A DNA stretch of 64,000 nucleotides, taken from positions 62,001 through 126,000 of the forward strand of contig SNVD02007156.1 in the NCBI GenBank assembly GCA_013180625.2. Reading direction: 5' to 3'. Below the pieces are notes generated by a model, which was not told where the DNA came from, searched no databases, and saw nothing but the letters and a program-made list of their open reading frames with translations. Shown here piece after piece: positions 38,764 to 51,899 of the stretch. Made by a program: the position numbers and the translations under genes. Positions within the stretch are counted from its first letter, which is position 1. Every line of letters starts with the position of its first letter. The stretch is from Boswellia sacra (Eukaryota; Streptophyta; Magnoliopsida; Sapindales; Burseraceae).

Positions 38764-38888
38764 AGTTTGTATTTCAAAGAGCATTTTAGTCATTCCATGA
38801 GAAAAGTGTCTATGCAATCAAAATTTATTAGCACGTGTCTATATTTCTTTTCAAACCCCTAATTTTATCTATTTTTTCAATTTTCTCC
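38764..38888 (-). repeat. Right terminal inverted repeat of the Ulp1-MULE
   Basis: Read on the minus strand it starts GGAGAAAATTGAAAAAATAG and follows the left terminal repeat in order, including the shared AATTTTGATTGCATAGACA block. The two arms differ by scattered substitutions and short indels, so they have aged since the last transposition. Confidence 0.85.
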
Positions 38889-38896
38889 TAAATATA
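38889..38896. repeat. Right target-site duplication of the Ulp1-MULE
   Basis: TAAATATA directly follows the terminal CC of the element and differs from the left copy by one base. Confidence 0.6.
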
Positions 38897-39567
38897 TCAC
38901 AGAACCTTAACTCCTCGACAAACAAATCAAACAATTTCAAACACCACCCAATCGGACAACCACTGCACACAATCAACAAAAATAACTGAAAACCACCTCA
39001 ATCAAACAACCAATCGATCAATCACACACCCAATTGAACAACCACTACACACAATCAACAAAATCGCACACCAATCAACAAAAATAACCAAAAACCACGT
39101 CAATGACACTTTGTATAACCACCATAAATCGTACACCCAATCGAAAAATATCCAAAAAGCCAACTTTTCAAATCAAACCCATACACAACGCAGCTTTCTC
39201 GTCAACGAGGCTCAGTCATGTGGAAGCAATGGCGGATGTGGCAGTAGCTATAGCAGCAATGGAGGAAACAGCAGTGGCAGTAGCTGTGGTGCTAGAGAAA
39301 AATAGCAGGGGGGCGGTTGATTTTGCAGGGAAAGATCGACTGTGAGAGGGAGGGCAACTGTGTGTGGCGGCGGCGGCGGTTGTGGCGTGGGAGAGTGAGA
39401 GATGAGAGAAGGGAGACGGGGAGAGAGAAAAAATTATTTTAATTTTTTATTTTTTATTTATAATTAGGGTAAATAAGTCATTTTATAATGTAATGGTAAA
39501 CAAAGTTAATCAATTCGACTTGCATGATGCAAACACGCAAAGTCGATTAGAACGATACAAGTATAAA

Positions 39568-39780
39568 TAGTAATGCTACTCATACAAACTATTTATAAAA
39601 ATTCATTTATATAAATTGACGTAACATGATGTAATTTAATAAATAAATATAATAATTTAATAAATATATTAATAATAAATGACATTAATTAATATAGATG
39701 ATGTGACGATTATATGTGAATATCACATCATTTTATATGTGTAAGTTTATATAAGTAGTTTGTATAAGTAGTATTACTCT
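39568..39780. mobile_element. MITE, same family as 51202-51385
   Basis: The 213-bp element has inverted ends: left TAGTAATGCTACTCATACAA, right on the minus strand AGAGTAATACTACTTATACA. The interior shares AATGACATT...TTAATATAG and GTGTAAGTTTATATAAG-like blocks with the copy near 51.2 kb. Flanks AAGTATAAA (39559-39567) and AAGAATATA (39781-39789) match at seven of nine positions, an eroded 9-bp duplication. Confidence 0.7.
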
Positions 39781-41503
39781 AAGAATATATGATGAATAAT
39801 ATTACCCACTATTTGGAATCTATTTATTACCGGAAATATTTTCTTAAATTAACTATTGAATGCACTTCAATATTGATAACCTCGTTGGTTGCACCTATTT
39901 TAATTGAGATTAAACTGTAAGTTTGACAAAGCTATTGCAAGCAAGCAAATTGTTTCAATGCCAATGCAATTTGTAAGGCGATATGATATTAATTTTAAAT
40001 AATAGTATATTTATAATTTGTTTATAATTAATTTATTTTATAATCTAAATTAATAAAATATAAATATAATATAATTTTTTCTTTATATCTATTTTTTACT
40101 CTTTCAATAATAATTTATCAAATTTGTATTATAAAAATAATTAATTGTAGATGAATTATGGACGCTATATTACTTATTAATTTTCTCTCGAGTGCAAAAG
40201 TCATCATTTTGCATAGACAATTTCACATGTGACATGCCAGTCGCTTCGGTTACCATTATTTTGAAGTCTAAGAACGTATAATATCTGTCTAGCAACGTAA
40301 TGGTGTATATTTATTGAGTAATATATATTGAGTTCTCGAGTATCATAGATATTGAAAGAAAATTCGATATTTGGATATTGAACTTAACTCCATGTGTACA
40401 TTTTAAAAAAATTACTACTTTACAAAGAAGTCCTTCAAAATTTGAATATTCAATTTTTACATTTTCCCAAGCCTTTATAAAGAGTTCAGTTGGAATTTAG
40501 AAAACAAAATAGCAATAATAATAATTACTGGAAGGAAAGGAAATTATCAATATAATATGGGGCTAGATTAAAATAGAAAGATGGTTAAAATTCTCTGAGT
40601 TTATCTTTAATTTTTCTAATTTATTACTTCATCTTTTGCGTAATAATCCAAATGAGCTGCAAGACCTTTACATGTCAGCATTACTCTTTTTTGGATGGAT
40701 TCTTCATGGTATCTCTCTCTCTCTTTTTCTTTTTTTTTTTTAAGAAATGAATTGAATCCATTTAACATTCATGTCACTCCATATATACTATACTAAAAGA
40801 AAACAAAAACAAGAATAAAATTGATTCTTTAAACACGTTTGGTTTAGAAATAATGTGAAATTGCACTATTCATATTACACTATAGGTAAGAGAGAAAACC
40901 AATATTTGTATCGATACTATTATATTTATAAAATATGTATATAAAATTAATATGATATTAAATGAATAGAAGATGAATATAATAAAATCAATACAATAAA
41001 TAATGATGAGTAATGTGACGTGCTAGCAATGCATGAGTGATATCAGGTAAACTTTGTATATAAATTTATAAGTGTAACATTACTTTATTTATGTGAAATT
41101 ATCCTAATCATTAAATTCTAAAAATTTTCTAGTTTTAAGTTAAAAAATTTAAATTAAAATATCCTGTCCTTTTGTCCAAATGGAATTACAACGTATATTT
41201 ATCCAATCTCGATTTTGAGCTAGAAGTGAATTGCGAATGGTTGGATTGCTAGATGAGTTCTACAGATAAATATTCTATTTCAATCAAATAACAATATCGT
41301 AATGTAATCCAAAATTGTAAACTTAATTGAGTAACAGAGTAATTTTACTTTTGCCAACCACAATTTTTTCTTTATCATTTTTTTTATCACTCTCTATAGG
41401 CTGATTAAATTCATATTTGAGACTTACCTGTCACTTACAATTCTAGACTTATTAATATTTTGCGATAATAACTATAGGTTATACACTCAAAAATTATTAA
41501 AAA

Positions 41504-41541
41504 AGAAGAAGAAGAAGAAGAAGAAGAAGAAGAAGAAGAAA
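41504..41541. repeat. (GAA)n microsatellite
   Basis: About twelve GAA units in intergenic DNA. Confidence 0.95.
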
Positions 41542-42555
41542 AGAATCCAACACAATCTCAAATCAAATCTATATACCATTTCGTATTTTAATTAACTGAA
41601 AAAATAAATGGTCGTTCAACCCTTTTTAATGAATACATTGTTGGCTTTACACAAAAACTTGTTCAATGCGATCACCCACAACCTCAAAACCAAAGAAAAA
41701 TACAAATTACAAGCTCAAGCTACAAAATGGGAAGAAGAAATATAACTTAACCTCGCCAAAATCCTCAAATGTTACTTGCAAACATGTATACTAGTGAAGG
41801 TAACCCCCAAGAATAAAATCAAAACCTATTGCACTCTTGGTTTATGGACAGAACAATTCTAAGCCTGTGATGCTGTACAGTTGATTGATGAGTCTTCAAT
41901 TCTTACCTGTAGTTTTTTCGAACTTATTTCTGGAGAATCAACGTGTTGCAAGAATCTGACAAATGAGCACATCGCAACAAGTAAGTTGAAGGTGAAGCTT
42001 CGGCATGCAAATAAGATACGAATTTCTAGTTTCATGGAACAGACAAAACTAGAAACAATATGCTGTGCAACATCACCAAATCTAACTTCATATTATGTGT
42101 TAATCTATTAGCCCAAAACATCTAACTTAATTATTGGAAGTTAAGGGATTTTGAAAGAAGAGGTGTGGTGAAAGAAAAATTGTAAGCTTAAGCCTTGAAA
42201 TTAGTTAATATCCACTGTTAGAACAGTTCCTTCCTTGAATATTCATAGATAATTTCATCCTTACAAATGGGAAAGAGGCTTTAACTAATCATCTTATGCA
42301 CCCACTATAGTGACAAAGTTGAAAAGATTTAAATTTTAGAAAGCAAATGTTTATCCCATATAAAAAATTATTTGGAATAGAGCAATTTTAACTTTTTAAA
42401 AAAATAATTTATTTGATTACTATATTTGGGAATTGGGATGAAATAAAGTAATCCCATCAGTAAAAAAGAAAGGAGAAGAAATATTGAAGAGAAGAATACA
42501 AATGTTTTGACATGAGTAGGAGATTGAAATGCTCACCTTTGAGATGCACAAAGCC

Positions 42556-45500
42556 TCAAGCAAAACTTTCATCTCTTTTTGTCCCAATACTTCGTAGTTC
42601 TCGTAGATGAGCAGCTATTTCCCGGATGAATCTAATCCCCTCTTCTCCATTTTTTAGTGAGTTAATAGTGAGTTCAAGAAAGTTCTGGTCAGCCTCAAGT
42701 GCTTCCAATCTCTCATTCAGATCAGAAACTGCATTTCCAAGAGAAGTTAAATCCATCCCTCTATATAGGACCGTAGAGCTTGGTTCACCACGATCAAATT
42801 CATTATTTTCCTTGCTAGTTACTGGACGTTTCTCAAGTGAGGAAATATGTCTGTCAGCAAGTGGACTCCCTCTTGTTGCAGAAGTATCATTTAGCATTGA
42901 AAAGTTATTCCCTTCCGTTCCACAGTTTGGTTGAGATTCCCTTGTACAGTTAAGGTCTTTCGAATCACTTACCCCATCTCCATTCCCAGAACTATCACCA
43001 TTAGCCAAGCCTGAGCAATGCCCATTGTATGAGAATATGTAAAGCTTCTTCTCCAGTTCCTTCAAACTTTGTAAAATATACGACCTTTCATCTTCAAAGT
43101 CTAGCAACGAATTATTCAAACCAGCCGCTTTCACATCCTCAGATGACAAGTCTGCTCTAGGATTTTTGATAACTGAGTTCTTATGAGCAGCTACATTTTC
43201 TTGACCACAAGTATTTTCTTCTGAATGATCCATTCTGATCTCCTTTTCATTGAACTCATCAGTTGGCTCCAATATATTATCAATCATTGATTCATCTGGG
43301 AACTTCTTTCTATAAAATTCAAGCTCTTCTTCTAGATCTTGAATCTCTTTCTCTTTCTCTGCTAAAAGGTCATTTGTTTTTTGCAGTGCTTCCATATCAT
43401 ACTCAGCTTGCTCTTCCATCATCCTCAGGCTCTGCAAGGCTTCCATGTGAAGAGACGCCTTCTCCTCCTGCAGTCTAGTAATCATAGCCATTGCTTGATT
43501 TACAGCAACCGCTGAGGCATTTCTTTCTTCCTCCAATTCCTTATACAAAGCACTCAATAATTTCTTATCATGCTCAACCTGTCGTTTCAACCGATCAACC
43601 ACACTTTCACCTTCAATTTCACTGATAGTGCTTCCATCCAGAGATTCAAAACCAGACTCGTTTCTTTCAAGTGAGATCATTTTCTGAAGTATTTGCATCC
43701 CATTGGAACTAGAAGCATCAGAAGTCTTTAATTCATCACTATTTAAAGATACTTTAGGACTCATATCGGACACTACCTGCTCAAAAACTCTAGCAGCAGA
43801 TAGTTGTGAGAGCAGGAGCCTCAGATCTTCACTAAGTCGTGAAGAATCTTTACCAATCCACTGTTCAGCAAGCACTCCAGACAACTGTCTTCCTCTATTG
43901 CCAATAGCTACCTTATAAGCATCACTAAGATCCAATAAATTGGATGCTTGCTGACCACTATCACTTGAAACTGTGTTTCTTTCCATAGATTTTTCATTTG
44001 ACATATCAGTTCCAGTCTTGCAGATTTCCTCACACTCTGCCACAGATTTCTTCTCAAGTTCATTATTTCTTGTAACACCTACAAAAAGAAACATTACATT
44101 CAAGAAAAATGGTTAGACCAATAGCCATAAATGCCTACAAAATTTCCAGTGTTATAACAGCACAAAGTAATGACGTAATTCAGTCTTAAATTTCAAAGTT
44201 TTATTCTCCAAGTAGACTGAATTCTTCTAAAACGATATCATTTGTGTGTAGGATAACAATAGTTTCTAGTAAACATATGATATATATCTCACGTTTAAAC
44301 ATATCTGATATTTGGAAGTGAATTCTGCAGTTGGGAGATATGTATTTTGGTAATACATGTCAATGCACCTAAAACATTAGAATAGGATTGTAAAATTTAT
44401 GCACAAGAAAGCTAGAAATGAGGTTATTTTGAGATAGCCAAGAACTTATTATATAGCAAATTCTAAGGAGAGAAGGTTGAGGATGAAGCCCAAGCTCATT
44501 ACAGACGCATGAGGAAATGACATAAACAATTTCAGCATCATGGAAGTTAAAAACTAAAAAGCTTCCATTTCCCAGATGGTGTGCAAATTGACCAAAAAAG
44601 TAAAAGAAGACAAAAAAAAAACTTGAACTTACAATTCCGTTTTGGGGCTTCAACAGAAGACTCGGTACTCTTAGACAATTGCAGGACATCATCAAGGGGA
44701 ACAACTTTACCATCTTTTGACACTTCAGAAGGAGTTTCCCTGCCATTTGATGATGAAGGGACATTATTGACAGAAAGAAGCTTGCTGTCCTCTGATACAT
44801 CAACAGCAGTTTCAGCATTTGATAATAGCTGGACCTCATCAACAGAAATAAACTCCCTCTCTTTCGTTACACCAATAAGAGATATCTTGGAATTTGATGA
44901 CAGAGGGATATCACGATGATCAAGGTTGCTCTCCTCTGATATACCAACAGGAGTTTCAGCATTTGATGATAGAGGGACATCATGATAATTAAGCTTGCTA
45001 ACCTCCTCTGATATATCAACAGGAGTTGCAGCATTTGATGATAGAGGGACCTGAACATGGGTAATAGGCTTGGTCTCTTTGGTCACATCAACAACAGATT
45101 CACTAGAATTTGATGATGGAGGAACATGATGGCAAATTAACTCACTATCTTTAGATACATCAATAGTTTTCTCTGCATTTGAAGAGGCATTAAAGAGAGA
45201 AATAGATGCAGTAAGTGTAGAAGAATCAGCCCTTGAGTGAACTTGCTCCCAATTAAGTTCCTCCAAGCCATGTCCAACTCTGGTAGGAGATTCTATAGAT
45301 ATGCCATTGTCAGTTTTGCTAACATCTGATTTTAGCTGTGAGACTGGAAGTGAAGGCTCAGGTCCAGAGATGGGATCTATCAGTTTCTCTAAAACTGAAT
45401 CATGCAAAAGATTACTAATGGGAGGCTCAAGCTGCCCACATTGATGTGCAAGATCATCCATGGGACCATTAGTTTCACTTATTACACCATTTGCATCATC

Positions 45501-46235
45501 ATCATCAGATTCACTATCTGAAGTAATCTTCAGCTCTGTGTACCCCACATGAGATAGTGGATCTAGTCCACTATTTCCCACATGAGTAACTCTAATTGTA
45601 GCCAATCTTTTTTCACTTCTCATCTTCAAATACTGCAGGTTATGTTCATCAGTAGCCGATAAAGGCACATCAAGTTCAGCAGCCTCAGACTCAAATGATC
45701 TAGTCTGTATCAATTTCTGTGCAGACCTTCTTGGGATCCACTGTTCATTGCAGCAGGAACAATGCTTAATGGTTGATTGATTATTGTTATGACCCGGAAG
45801 CAAGGGGTCCTCATCAAAACTAGAGGTAGAATCCTCCCCCAACTTACCCACCAATAACCTGTATGTTTCAGTGTTGGACTTGTTGCTCGTGGCAAATGAA
45901 AACAGGCAATTTTCACACATTCTATGGACATTAACAAGCTTATTATGAGCACGGCAGAAAACTAAGGATGAGATCTCCAACTTATGTTTGCCACAGAACA
46001 AATCCCAATAAGATTTCAATTTTTTATTGCCCAAAACATGGTCAAGTCTCGAGCATAGCAGACATGGGGTTTGCAATTCACAATAACGGGCAAATGCAGT
46101 TATTAAGTATGAGAATATAGCATCAATGAATAACAGAAATATCAGCAACCATTCAAGAACAGCTGAAGCCAAAGCTCTTTGAAAACCCTGGAAAGTTCTC
46201 TGTTGTTCAACAGAAGAACTTCCCCCAGCAGCCAT
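42556..46235 (-). CDS. MYOB: Myosin-binding protein (MyoB type, GTD-binding / DUF593 domain)
   Basis: Two coding exons (46235-44633 and 44078-42556) join in phase (AAT T|GT GTT) to give 1041 residues. I chose the ATG at 46235, giving MAAGGSSSVEQQ; the in-frame TTG just upstream is not a plant start. Residues about 22-51 form a hydrophobic membrane anchor (LEWLLIFLLFIDAIFSYLI), followed by cysteine pairs (TPCLLCSRLDH, CENCLF). Residues 348-534 are a serine-rich repeat region. The GTD-binding coiled coil runs about 690-793 (SVVDRLKRQVEHDKKLLSAL, ELEFYRKKF), and a short C-terminal coiled coil ends the protein. Members of this plant family bind the globular tails of class XI myosins and tether them to motile vesicles. 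The 5' leader probably holds at least one intron. No lesion was seen. The closest named relatives are MyoB1-3. Confidence 0.92.
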
Positions 46236-47690
46236 GCCCAAGGCAAACTAAGTGGCTTCAAAATGAAGGATTAATTGCTTGAAAGATGAAACACACGAAA
46301 CTCCAATCCTCCCAAAATGATAAAACCCGTACAAGACAAGATCAACACTGTAACCAACGATGATGAAACAAATTAGAATACTTCAAGAAACAACTGCATA
46401 ACAAAAATACTTCACACTTCCCCATTAAAAAAAAAAAAAAAAAACAGACAATAGAAATGAATATAGAGAGTTGCATCAATAGAAATGACTGCTGTAACAT
46501 ACTTCAACATCAGAAGCTAAATCATTAATAATCCTAACTGAAATAAATAAAAGATGATTCTTTACTAAAGATACGTTCAGTAGCCACAAAAACCTCGACA
46601 TCCACACTTTAACAAAAGGTAATTGAACAAAATATAAAAATCTGGACCTAGACCCTTTTTGCATGGAGGCTCTAATAAATCAACCAGAATACTAAAATTT
46701 ACCTTGAATCAGAAGCCAATAAACCAATTTCTCAAATTTGATGTACAAACTAATGAACATATGTACCCATTTCTCATCAAGCCAATTAACCAATTTTTTT
46801 TTTTTCTAACATAGATAATTCATTTCCTGAAGAAATCCAGCTCCCTTGAAATCCTACATCAAAATCAGTATTTTGCAAACCAAATATTGTTTTACAATGA
46901 CAAGCTTAAAAGAAAACTTTTGTAGAAAGATTAACCTCTGTAAGAACATATTTATGGCTAAAACAAGAAGTTAGAAAGCTTTTGAAGTCAGAGCAAACGA
47001 CAAAAAAGGGCAAGCTCGTTAGAAGAGAACATAATACCTAAAAACTTAAGATGACAAACCAGAAGCTAAAAAGCCATATTATTAATAAAAAGAAACACAA
47101 ACTCAATTATCATAGAGGATCAACATCCCCCAAAACCCAGTAAACTTAAAGCTTAAACCCACTACTTGTTGCAAGGACCACTCAATACTGATGAAAATGT
47201 CAATATAACCAAAACCCAAAAAGCTTTCACAAATGTAGCATGGATCAGTCAACACCTATAACATGGCCTTAACCAGAACCCAACAGCCAACACCACAAAG
47301 AAGGAAAAAAAAAACAAAACAAAACATACTAAAAAATAATAAATGTAGAATACAAACCAAAATCTCCTATAGAAGCAACACTCATATCATCTCATATCAG
47401 CCAATGAAATGAAAGATACAAATTCTGAACTGGATAGGAACGTCAGGAGCTCAATTCCAATAAAGGATCGGTAATTACGAAATGATAACTGAACCCAGCA
47501 AGAGAATGATGGGATTGAAAATCACAAAAAAAATCAAAGAGACGAAATTTAGTATAACAAAAAAGAAGTACAAAAAAATGAAACGAAATTCTGACCTGTT
47601 CATGTGAGACAAAAAGCCACGATGAGAACATAAAGAAATGCACGAAATCAAAGCGAACCAACGAAGATAAACAAATGGCTTATATATATA
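46236..47690 (-). other. Upstream region and probable intron-containing 5'UTR of the MyoB gene
   Basis: No other gene occupies this stretch. On the minus strand a donor-like AACAG/GTCAG has its exon end at 47596, and a TATA-like run (47680-47700) lies just upstream, which would fit a short non-coding first exon followed by a long leader intron. The acceptor could not be fixed. Confidence 0.35.
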
Positions 47691-47692
47691 TG

Positions 47693-47701
<9 letters not shown>

Positions 47702-47728
<27 letters not shown>
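47702..47728. repeat. (AC)n microsatellite
   Basis: About thirteen AC units directly upstream of the inferred MyoB promoter, adjoining a TA-rich run. Confidence 0.95.
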
Positions 47729-47729
47729 A

Positions 47730-50700
47730 AGGAAACGAGAGTGCACGTAGTTTTCAGTTTATGAAAAAAAAAAAAAATTGATGACAAATAAAGGGGTATA
47801 CACGCCGACACAAGCCAAAAAGTCGGCTGCTGATAAGAGAAAACGACACCTACCGAAAGTTAAAAATACCCAAAAACAATTCTAAAAGCAAAGTACTTGT
47901 ATCAATTCCAATAATTTCCAATCAAAATGATCTGTTAAAAGACCCTTTTTTCTCCTTTTTCTTTAAGTTTATTTTAGATATAACGTAAAAGAAAATCCGC
48001 AATATTTTGCAAGGTATAAAATATTGTTGGAGAAAAAAAAAAGACCCAAAATAGAGGCGTTAGAAAATTATTAATGCCTCCTTTGAATTGTAGACATTAT
48101 GGTCAATTTTGACAAACCAATACGCTATGCTTATTTTTTTACTCGATATCTAGCATGTCGAAAAAGATTTATGGAATGTTATTTGGATGATCTCATGATA
48201 AGCATGGGATCATAAATCATTCAGAAATGAATATTTCTCACCACCTTATTCAAGTTGATACTATAGTTGATATTATATTCCATGTTAGAAGCTCAATTAC
48301 AGGTGTCATAACATCTAAATAATTATAAGGTAACCATGGATGGATGGAAACTTTGTATAATTATTATTATTAGTATTTGAAGAAGAGAATGATGGGCATA
48401 GGTCACAGGGCGGTGATGAATCTTTTGTCACCGGCCAATGAAAAAGAAGATGGTAACGGTGCCGTCCAGTAAGAAAAAAAAATGGGCAGGTGCAGGGCAG
48501 TTAAGTTCAACCCATTCTCAGTAGTCAATGCCAATCTCCCTTGTGTAACACAAAGCAAAGATAACGACGCGGTAAAACCAATGTATTATAAGTTGATTCT
48601 TCCTTGCCAATGATGTTTCAAATGTTATTCATACAAGTTTTGTATATAATTAATTCTTGACTGTAAAATTGATTTGATATTCCTCTTTTTGTTTTGTTGT
48701 AACATCATTTATCTTTTACTTTTATTATTCAAAAGTTGATAAATATTTTTTTTTTTAAGTTTAACTTCATAATCTAATAGAGATCCAAGTTCTCATTTAT
48801 ACTTGATAGATGTATTCTACTAGGATTATATAATGCTATAATTTAACAATAGAGTATATACTGTTTAAAATATGGTTAATTTTATTGAAGAATCTCATGT
48901 TTTACCTTCATGTCACATAGAAAGCCAAGTTTCTTTTTTTTTTCAAATATAATCCTTTGAAAAGTGAGAAAAATTAGTAACCAATTTTGTTATGCTATTT
49001 CCTAATGAAGATTGATGAAAGTGTAAAACAAATAGTTTCACGTATATTAATGAATTTTATCAAATTATTTGTGTTACAAAATATAGTACCTTTTTGAAAT
49101 ATTTTAATGACACGCCATTTTCATCTACCATTAGGAACCCAAGAAAATGTAGATGTCATATATTATATCACTATGTTAATACAAAACATATATACAATGA
49201 GAGTTGACAATTTGGTATGCAAATTTTGCTTTCTTTAATAATTTAAAATTTTAATTTATTTGGTTTTAAAACTTAAAATAAAGTGAGAAATAATAAATAA
49301 CATATTAAAAATATTAGTTTATCAAAAAAAATTATTTTTTTATAATATCCACAAGAATAAAGCTATATATATATAATTTAATTATATATATATTTGCAAT
49401 GACATCATTCTTTTGAATGGCCAAAATTTACAATAAATAAAAGAGATTAAAATATTACGCTATCTGAGAAGGGTACAGAGTAATATGTTTATAAATCTAA
49501 GTGGTAATAAATGACTTTCACCGAGTGGGCAGCAAGGCAATAAATAAACTATTTTGGGATATCAAAATGTCACAAAAAGTCAATTTTCATGGTTGGACCA
49601 TTGAAATTAAAATCTTCTTCAAATTTTATCAAGATAAGATAAGCATTAAATGGTAAAAGACTTTCTGACTTAAATATCACTCCTTTTTCATTTGAGAATT
49701 TCACTTCTCCCTATAAAGAAACTGAAGGGTCTCCCATTAAGCTCTATTAAACAACCCTTCTCAAATCATAAATGTTTAGAATAAATACTCATAATTTATA
49801 ACTATAATTTTATAAAAATTAGAAAAATAATGAAATTTATGAGTTAGTTTTGATTTTTAAGGGTTTTTGTTATGGTATATTTGTTATACCGATATAATAA
49901 TTGTGTCAAATATTTAAAAATTATGAATAAGTATATAAAAGTTGTAAATAAATAAAAAAAATTGTGTTTACGATTTTTATTTATTCATTTACTTACGACT
50001 TTTATATATTTATTCACAACTTTTACATATTTGACATAAATATTATACTGGTATAACATCTGTATCATAACAATTCTCATTTTTAAGAGGTTTAATGTTT
50101 TCACTTATTATCTAACCAAATTCAACTCTAGAAAACAAAAATACCCTCCTATATGAGATGAAAAGTGTTGCGTTTTGCTTTTACAAGTAGTACATTTATA
50201 ACTCGTCATGCCTAATGAGCAAATAAATTTATAAGCCATAGGAAATTCAACGTCTAAATCATCCAGCATTGTCGACTCATTATGTTTATGTATGAGTGGC
50301 TCGATACCTCATTAATCTTAATTATGGACACCATTAACAAATGCAACATTGTTATTGCAATAAGAATGCTTCTTGTGATTTGAATTACAACATCAATAAA
50401 AACAATGGTAAAACCCAGGATTGAATTTTTGAGGGGCTTGAATGTTAAAAAAATATATATCAGAAATTAGGTTAAAAAACATATCAACAAACTAAATTAT
50501 ATAATAAAAAATTATTAATCATAATAATTAATAACATTTAAAAGAAAAATAAGTAGATAATAACCATATTAAAGTTACATCAATGTAATAAAATATTTTT
50601 AAAAAAACTTTATTTTTTTTCAAATTCTTGAAAATCATTTATAATTAATTATATGCTAGTTTTCTATGCAAGATAAAAGAGGATGAGACTTTTTTTTTTA

Positions 50701-51192
50701 TTACATATGGTATATTATTGTGAGCTTCATAAGGAAATCTATTCATATAAGGTAACCTTACTTAGACAAGAAGTATTAGTTTCTTATTTAATTAAATTTT
50801 AAAAATGATATTTAATAATAATATAATAAAATAAAAAATATATAGATTCACTTATTTAAAATATCAATTATATTCTTATACAAATAGATTTACATAAAAT
50901 ATTTGGGAAGGCCGAAATAGGAAAATCATATATTACACATCATATTATATTAGAAAATTTAAATAAAATTTACACATCATATAAGTTACCCAAAAATACC
51001 GGTAAATTTTAATTTATTAAATCTGATTTTTAAAAAATATTTTGTAATTGCAATATTGTATATTAGTGTGAGTATTTGGATGGTTTAAACTTTCGACACT
51101 TTATTATGATATTTAACTGATTATTTTTGACATATATGATGTAACCTGCACTGGTTTTCATTTTATTTATTAGATAATTGAATGTACGGGGG
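47730..51192. other. AT-rich intergenic region, no gene seen
   Basis: This is the shared upstream region between the divergently transcribed MyoB (minus) and MUSTANG (plus) genes. All frames are interrupted. An imperfect inverted repeat surrounds 49870-50070 (arms containing ATTTGTTATACCGATATAAT-like and ATATTATACTGGTATAAC-like sequence), possibly a small MITE. Confidence 0.4.
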
Positions 51193-51201
51193 AGTTACAA
51201 T

Positions 51202-51385
51202 GAGTAATGCTACTTTTACAAATTATATATACACACTCATCTATACAAACTGACGTGACATGATGTGATTAATAATAAATGACATTGATTAACATAGTTA
51301 TGATTTATGTGGCGATCATATATAGATGCTACATCAATTTGTATGTATGAATTTGTATAAATAGTTTGTATAAGTAGCATTACTC
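51202..51385. mobile_element. MITE with perfect 9-bp target duplication
   Basis: The 184-bp element has inverted ends GAGTAATGCTACTTTTACAA and, on the minus strand, GAGTAATGCTACTTATACAA. AGTTACAAT is duplicated exactly on both sides (51193-51201 and 51386-51394). The 9-bp duplication points to mobilisation by a Mutator-type transposase. It lies upstream of the MUSTANG gene. A diverged relative is at 39568-39780. Confidence 0.88.
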
Positions 51386-51899
51386 AGTTACAATTAAACA
51401 TATATTTTGATTATTATTAATTCATGACTTCATTGCAAATGAATGCCTTCTTTGCAAATTGGGCATTACGGTGCTTATCTAATCACATCTCCTACTTTTC
51501 TTATTATTAATTTATTAGCCAACTATGCCCTCTCATTCAAAATAAAGAAAGTACATAAACTAATGAAAGCGATAAGTGATTAAAAGGTTTTATCTCATGT
51601 TTTAACTCTTTGTTCAAAAATAATAAAAACAAAGACGTGTGAACCACCCTTATATTCAATAAATCAAAGTAGGAAGACAAAGAAACTCCATTACATTATT
51701 ATTGTTGTTATTGTTATTATTCTTCTTATTTTAAATTTCACCGATTTTGGACGATAATTGATGGCTAAACAAATTGAAAACACCTCATAGCAGAATAAAC
51801 TATAATTATCAACTCCTAATCAACATACGAAAACACACCTACTTTACCCTTTTGATTTTTCAATGAAAATTCTGTCACAATCTACTTATCCTTTTCATT

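Larger units (their letters stand above)
30093..38888. mobile_element. 8.8-kb Mutator-like element carrying a Ulp1 protease gene (KI-MULE / Kaonashi type)
   Basis: The element is delimited by inverted ends of about 125 bp and by the imperfect 8-bp direct repeat TGAATATA (30085-30092) and TAAATATA (38889-38896). Inside it are a left subterminal motif array (30750-31400), a multi-exon DUF1985/Ulp1 protease gene on the plus strand (31508-34856), a tandem-repeat spacer (34900-35390), a MuDR transposase on the minus strand (35450-38309) and a right subterminal array (38400-38600). The two genes converge, with their 3' ends facing each other. Plant MULEs that captured a SUMO-protease-like gene are a known class. 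Both genes here are broken, so this copy is non-autonomous, although its ends are still recognisable. Confidence 0.88.
38897..42555. other. Intergenic region with repeats and one MITE, no gene
   Basis: 38925-39170 contains several degenerate copies of a roughly 50-bp unit with CACACAATCAACAAAA and AAAACCACCTCAAT. 39350-39430 is a GGC- and GAGA-rich stretch. The rest is AT-rich with no coding exon. The part next to 42555 probably includes the 3'UTR of the minus-strand MyoB gene. Confidence 0.45.

Noticed and set aside
39103..39345. 80-codon Ala/Val-rich plus-strand frame
   Set aside because: Produced by a GCA/GTG-rich tandem-like stretch; no domain or gene structure.
43263..43918. Plus-strand frames across the MyoB second exon
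   Set aside because: They lie opposite the coiled-coil exon and have no start context or homology.
44369..44842. 157-codon minus-strand frame overlapping the MyoB exon border
   Set aside because: A different frame from the true exon; it arises from the repeat region and intron and has no conserved motif.
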